Shown one piece after another: positions 56,801 through 62,800 of a stretch of DNA of 64,000 nt. Position numbers and translations under genes: made by a program. Positions within the stretch are counted from its first letter, which is position 1. Each line of letters starts with the position of its first letter. The stretch is from Symsagittifera roscoffensis (lineage: Eukaryota; Xenacoelomorpha; Acoela; Convolutidae): the NCBI RefSeq assembly GCF_963678635.1, contig NC_087069.1, positions 15,164,660 through 15,228,659 of the forward strand, given 5' to 3'. The notes under the pieces were generated by a model. It ran no database searches and was not told the DNA's origin. It saw only the letters and a list, made by a program, of their open reading frames with translations.

Positions 56801-59800
56801 TCAAAAAATTTTGATTTTTTGTGGAATTTTTTTTGGAAAGCAATTTCTATTTGTGGGCGAAAAAATTTTTTTTTTGTGGGCGAAATTTTTTTTTTTTTGA
56901 GGGCGAAAAAAATTTTTTTTGTGGGCGATTTTTTTTTGTGGGCGAAATTTTTTTTTTTTTTTTTGTGGGCGATTTTTTTTTTGCGGACGATTTTTTTTTT
57001 TGTGGACAATTTTTTTTTTTTTTGGAAAAAAAAATTTTTTTTTTGTTCGAAAAATTTTTCGGGCGAAAAAGTGTTTTTTTTTTTTTTTGCAAAAAAATTT
57101 TTTAATTTTTTTGGGGATTTTTTTTTTTTGTGTTGGTCGATTTTTTTAATGATGACTAATTTTTAAGGTCACACCTGGCCTTCATGTCATTTTTTTTTGT
57201 TGCACCTGACCTTCAAGTTAACATGATGTAGCTCCTAAAAAACACAAAACCACAGATTGCATTTGGTTCTTTTTTTACCACCACACATTAGTGATCATCA
57301 AAAAATTGATTAGAAATCATATAATTATATTTATAGATTGCAGAAAATTATCGGCGAAGGGTGTATCGAAAGCTGCTCAGAAGATGTTGAGCCATCAGCG
57401 ATATCGAGACACCTTGACCTCTGGCTCGTTATTCAAAACTGAAAACAGTCGAATCGCATCCGAGTCACACAATCTGCAAACAGTGACTTCGACGAAAACA
57501 TCGTTATCAGCTTTTGATGACAAACGCTACATCCTCGATGATGGTCAGCAGACTCTTCCCTACGGTCACAAAAACATCTTGGGTCAAACTGTGATTGGCA
57601 TTGATGATAGTGATGACAACACAGCCGCTGTTAATTCTGACCCAACCGATGATGACGATTTGGAAAAATGGATGCCATTTTTTGAAGATCGTCAACAGCC
57701 AGTGTCGTGGGATTGTGACGATTTCCTAGATGGGGTGTCTGAAGAATTCGCTAACACTCAAAACATTAATTGGGACCATCCGGAAATTGATGATGAATAC
57801 TCTGAGGATAGTTTTGCTGTTGAGAACACACAACCACATCGCTCGCTTCGACAACTGATGGACCAGGTCAATAGCAGTTGGCAAACTCCAGACCCCGGTC
57901 TGATTCGGGCAGCAGAAACCAACGACAGTGATATTGATAGCGGGGATATCGCGGATCTGGAGGCCAATACTTCCGATGAGGACGAGTCGTCATTCTTCAA
58001 CGATTCGTTTTTCGATTATGAAGCAGTTGAAGTAGAAGAACCACGGTCAAAAAATCGACGAATAGATTAAAACACAAAAAACACCACATTAACTTTTGTA
58101 TAGTAAATAAAATTCAGTTATTTAATATGAGAATTGTCTGTACATAAAATTTGACCTACCGTTTATTCCGCGTTTAGTGTGTATTTAAGTGCGAGATTTT
58201 GTTCAGCTTTGGAACTCAGTTAATCTGGGATATAAACATTTTCATTTAAGCGATAGTGTCTTAAGCATACTTTTGTATGTATTTGTATGTAATTTGAGTT
58301 TGAATCAAAGTTTTAAGAAGAATTGAGCAAACAGTCTATAGCGCAGTTAAACACTCCGGCTGGTTTCAGAACAAAGATTTGGCAAATCCTTTCCCGCTCC
58401 AAACATGTAACCACAACGTTCAGTGGGAATACTCAATAATATACCGAAGTTTTACATGAGGACTATTGGGTATAAAATTATATGTGGTGACAATTAGGAT
58501 TATTACATGGTGACCATTGCTGATCATTTAATACATGGTGACCATTATGATTTATACCTAATGGTCATCCATGTATGACAACCCCCCCCGATCCTAACGC
58601 ACTATATGCATACTACTAATCGTAAAAGATTCTTTTTGTTCGATTAGTCTTAAGTTCATACATTTATTTGGTTCCTGCTTCACAATTAATCCGTTCTTTT
58701 TTTCAATATTTCTCGAGTTGATTGAACTTAGTCAAATGTATTTTCTGTTGGCTATATTCCAATTTTTTGCGGAGTTATATAAATATAAAAGTAAATATTA
58801 AAAACACTGATTTTGTAGAAAAACTTTCAAATTTCAAAGAAAAAAATAGATGCCCTTTAAGCTCTTTGAATTTTTGAACGAATTATGATTGGCGTTTTTT
58901 GACTCTCCAAATACGACACTCTCCAAATACGAACGTGTAAATGGCGCAAAAGATCGCGAACGATTGCTAGTTTTGAAAGTGGAATTTAATTTTTAGATTT
59001 CCAGCAGATAAAAAGTTTACCCGTTGATCCAGTTTTCTCAAATTGGGTTACTGATATCAAAAAACGGCAATCATAGTTCGTTCAAAAATTCAAAGAGCTT
59101 AAAGGGCATCTATTTTTTTTCTTTGAACTTTGAAAGTTTTTTCTACAAAATCAGTGTTTTTTATATTTACTTGCGTTCATTACTCTTTTCCTCTTCTTCG
59201 ATTGGCTATGTTCTTCGAAATTTGGACATGAATCAGAAATTAATTCGAGCCATTTTATACAGTTAACAAAATGCTCTTAAAAATTGAATTGCCCCACAAG
59301 ATGGGGTTGTGTTCAGACATTTATCATATATTTCTTTTTAATTTAATTTTTTACCGACAACATATTATTTTTTACACAACAAGATATCTTGGTCTACAGT
59401 ATTAAATACTTCTTTGTTTGAATAAAATAGATATAGATGGCCTGACGAAAATAGTAGTTTTTCTTAAGAACTATTAATTTCTGCTAGGGAAACGCTCAAA
59501 GATCTCTTGAGTAATTAATGTATCTCAACCTGTTTTTAGTTCAAAAAAAGTTAAAATCACGTTAAGTTAATTAATATTTTTAAAGGGTCTTCGTTGCTGT
59601 ACATCGCAGCCCGAAGCGGTTTTTACGACACCTGTGAGTTTCTTCTGGATAAAGGAGCCAAACCCGGACTAGCTTGTGGATCCTCAGAGAGCACTCCTCT
59701 ACATGCGGCATCCTATTATGGTCACGATTTAGTTTGCATGCTGCTTATATCCAGGGGCGCCAAAGTTGATGCCAAAAATAAGTTCGGAAACACGCCCGCT

Positions 59801-62800
59801 GATGAAGCAAAAACACATGAACTTAACCAAAAATTGCAATTATTAAAAAATGGCGACAAACCTTCACCAATGGCTAGATTGACAGGGAGTTTATGCCTTG
59901 AAAATGTAACTCATAATGGAAAAACTGTTGCGCGTCTTTTGAGGCTTCAGAATATAGAAATACCTAAGAACTGGCTGCCAGCATGGCATGGAACCAAATA
60001 CAATTATTTGAATTCGATTCTGAAAAACGGATTGCAACCATCGGGAGCGGTTGTAGATGGCGTTAATGGAGTTAATAACTGGGCGAGCGCTGTGTTCATC
60101 TCTCCCATTTTGATATACGCAGGTAATCGGTCCGATCCTGCATCGGACTCGACAGTAAAAATTTTATTAAAAAATGTACTTGAAAGGTGGTTAGAGCTAA
60201 TTCACCGTGCTGAGTATTATGGCTCTTTTTTTTTCGATTTTTTTTTGCAATTTTTTGCTTTAAAGTGATCGAACTGTCAGCCAAGGTCATAAAATGATTC
60301 CTCATGTAGTCTCTAACGACAATTATGGTAGCTAGGGAAACATTAAAAACTTCCTTCAGTGAATTCATCAGTGTGTTTCAATAAGGGTCATTGAACGAGT
60401 GTACACATTTGTTTACTCGTGTTTTTCTTAATTTCTAGAGGAAAAACTTGATCAAGCACAAATTTGATTTTTCGCGGTGTTCTTTGTAGTTCCGTTTCTT
60501 TTATAGTTCAATTCAAATTCATTTGCTGAAAGGAATTCAAACTCTTGTTTCTGTATGCCAAAGTGCAATTGACGCGAAAATACGTGAGTGATTTAAGGTT
60601 CGAAAAAGGATTTAAATATTATGATTTTTCCAGCAGAATAAAATAATTTGCTATTCAACCCAATTTTGGCGAAAGCCTTTGAGCCATAAATATTACTTGA
60701 AAGGTTGAATTGGCTTAATTCGACTTACTTTTATTGTTCCGACTTTCGATACGAAAGTAACGGAATATTTGTGCTCGGGGTGGTTTTTTTTTTACTTCAG
60801 ACGAATTTCGACTTTTTAACTAGCCATTTTTGACGGAGTTTTTTTTACATCATTCGAAAGCTATTGTTTTCCTGAGCCTAAATTTGAAAAGATATTTCAA
60901 ATGTGATCATTTTTCGTAAAGTTATGAGGGTTTAAAGATTGCCATTTTGGCCATATGGGACAATTAACGCGCGACATATTTCGCGCTATTAACGCGTAAG
61001 CGAGATTTAATCCGTCTTATAAATCGCTCCAAATTGGTTGAACGAAGCCTATTTGCCATAATTGATTTGTTATAAGGAACGAAATCTATCTTTTTGTACT
61101 TTATATGGCGTGTGGGGGGATGATTTTCATAAAAAATTTCAAATTTTAGAAAAGTATTTTTAATTAAATTTTTAATTTTTTATGCTTTTACTGCTGCTCC
61201 ATAAACCTTAAAATGCAGTCGAAACATTCAGGGCTTCGGCCTGATACGAGCAGTCTTGTTGTTCCGACTTTCGATACGAAAGTAACGGAATATTTGTGCT
61301 CGGGGTGGGTTTTTTTTTTCTTCAGACAAATGTCGACTTTTTAAGTAGCCATTTTTGACGGAATTTTTTTTTATACCATTCGAAAGGTATTGTTGTCCTG
61401 AGCTCAAATTTGAAAACATATTTCACCTTTAATCATTTTTCGTAAAGTTACGGGGGTTTAAAGATTGCAATTTGGGACAATTAACACGCGATATTTCGCG
61501 CTATTAACGCGTAAGCGGAGAGTTAATCCGTCTTAGAAATCGTTCCAAATTGGTTAAAAGAAGCTTATTTGCCATAATTGGTTTGTTACAAGGAGCGAAA
61601 CCTATCTTTTTGTACTTTATATGGCGTGTGGGGGGATGATTTTCATAAAAAAATTTCAAATTTTAGAAAAAAAAATTCATTTTTTTTATTTCATTGAATT
61701 TTTTAATGTTATTACTGCTCCATAAACCTTAAAAGGCAGTCGGAACATTCAGGGCTTCGCCCTGTTACGAGCAGTCTTGTTGGTTTTGCCATCTCTTAAT
61801 GTGTAGCTGGATGAAAATAGAATTTTGTTTGTACGCGTGGATCATAGGAAACAAACACATGGCATAGTTACTAGATATCGTTATTTTGACATTTTTACAT
61901 TGGCAATTAGCAAGCATTATTAATTCGGAATATGTTTTTTTTTTCAGGTTAGCACTTCTCTAATAGATTAAGTGTGATCATTTGATGGTTTGGGGTATAA
62001 TATTTCAAATTCGGTTTGTACGATTGGCATGAAGTTTTTGTATCGCAAGTGTTGTGCGGCTCTGTTTTGCCTATGTGATGTTTTAACACGAGTGAGCTCG
62101 CGAGCATTGTTTTATCACAAAGTGAGCGTTTTTGAAATCCAATTTGCAAATAAAAAGGCTCATTTTGGTTGCACTACAGTTACCTAGTATTGGCAGCTTA
62201 ATAGGACATGTTTTAAATTTAATCATCGGCAAGTGTATCGTTTCTGGAAGCGTCAGGGGCAAAGTTGTGTAGTGAAGTCGACTTGAATTTTTGGAGTCCG
62301 AGGACTAAGGCTGGTTTCCCGTGGAGGATATTTAATTTTCACTTTTCTCTCTTTAAAGTTTTTAAATCTACTTCTGGGCGTTTTTGTCGATTTTGTTTAC
62401 GAAGTGCAGCTTCGCGTCTGTGTAAAACATTTATCAACAATCTTTTTTCTAATTTCTGTATCAAAAATTGAAACAAATTGTGTGCATTGCTCTTGAGATA
62501 ACCATGGGTTTTGCAATCGGGTGCTGGATTTTTTTTCCCGTAAATAACTGCTCACAGAATAACTGAAGTTCTTGATAATATCCAAATCTGTTTTTTGCCA
62601 AAATAAATGTTTTGAGCATGTCTGTGTTTTAACCTCCCGTTCTAATAGATAATTGCTTTTTATACTGTAGTCTTGTAAGTCTGATTTTAGTATTGTTCAC
62701 CCTAGTTGCCTCATTGCTTCGTTTGTTGAGCAAAAAAGTTTCCGATCTCCATCTTTTGCGAGAGGGAGTCTTTTGTTTTTTGAGTGATCAAATTTTTATG

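Larger units (their letters stand above)
39841..58617. mobile_element. Polinton/Maverick, 18.8 kb, looks whole or nearly so
   Basis: It is flanked by identical 6-bp duplications AATCGT (39835-39840 and 58618-58623) and has terminal inverted repeats starting AGTAGTATGCATATAGTGCG. The 6-bp duplication is the Polinton hallmark. The minus-strand block holds protease, capsid proteins, integrase, a conserved PC-type protein, packaging ATPase and small genes; the plus-strand block holds an unknown protein and protein-primed PolB. Almost all ORFs are open; at most one or two breaks are suspected. The perfect duplication and open frames suggest a young insertion. It sits in intron 1 of the J-ANK-ART gene. 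Confidence 0.95.

Noticed and set aside
56782-57166. Phenylalanine- or lysine-rich frames on both strands
   Set aside because: They come from T homopolymers in the intron-like interval of PolB and have no protein-like composition.
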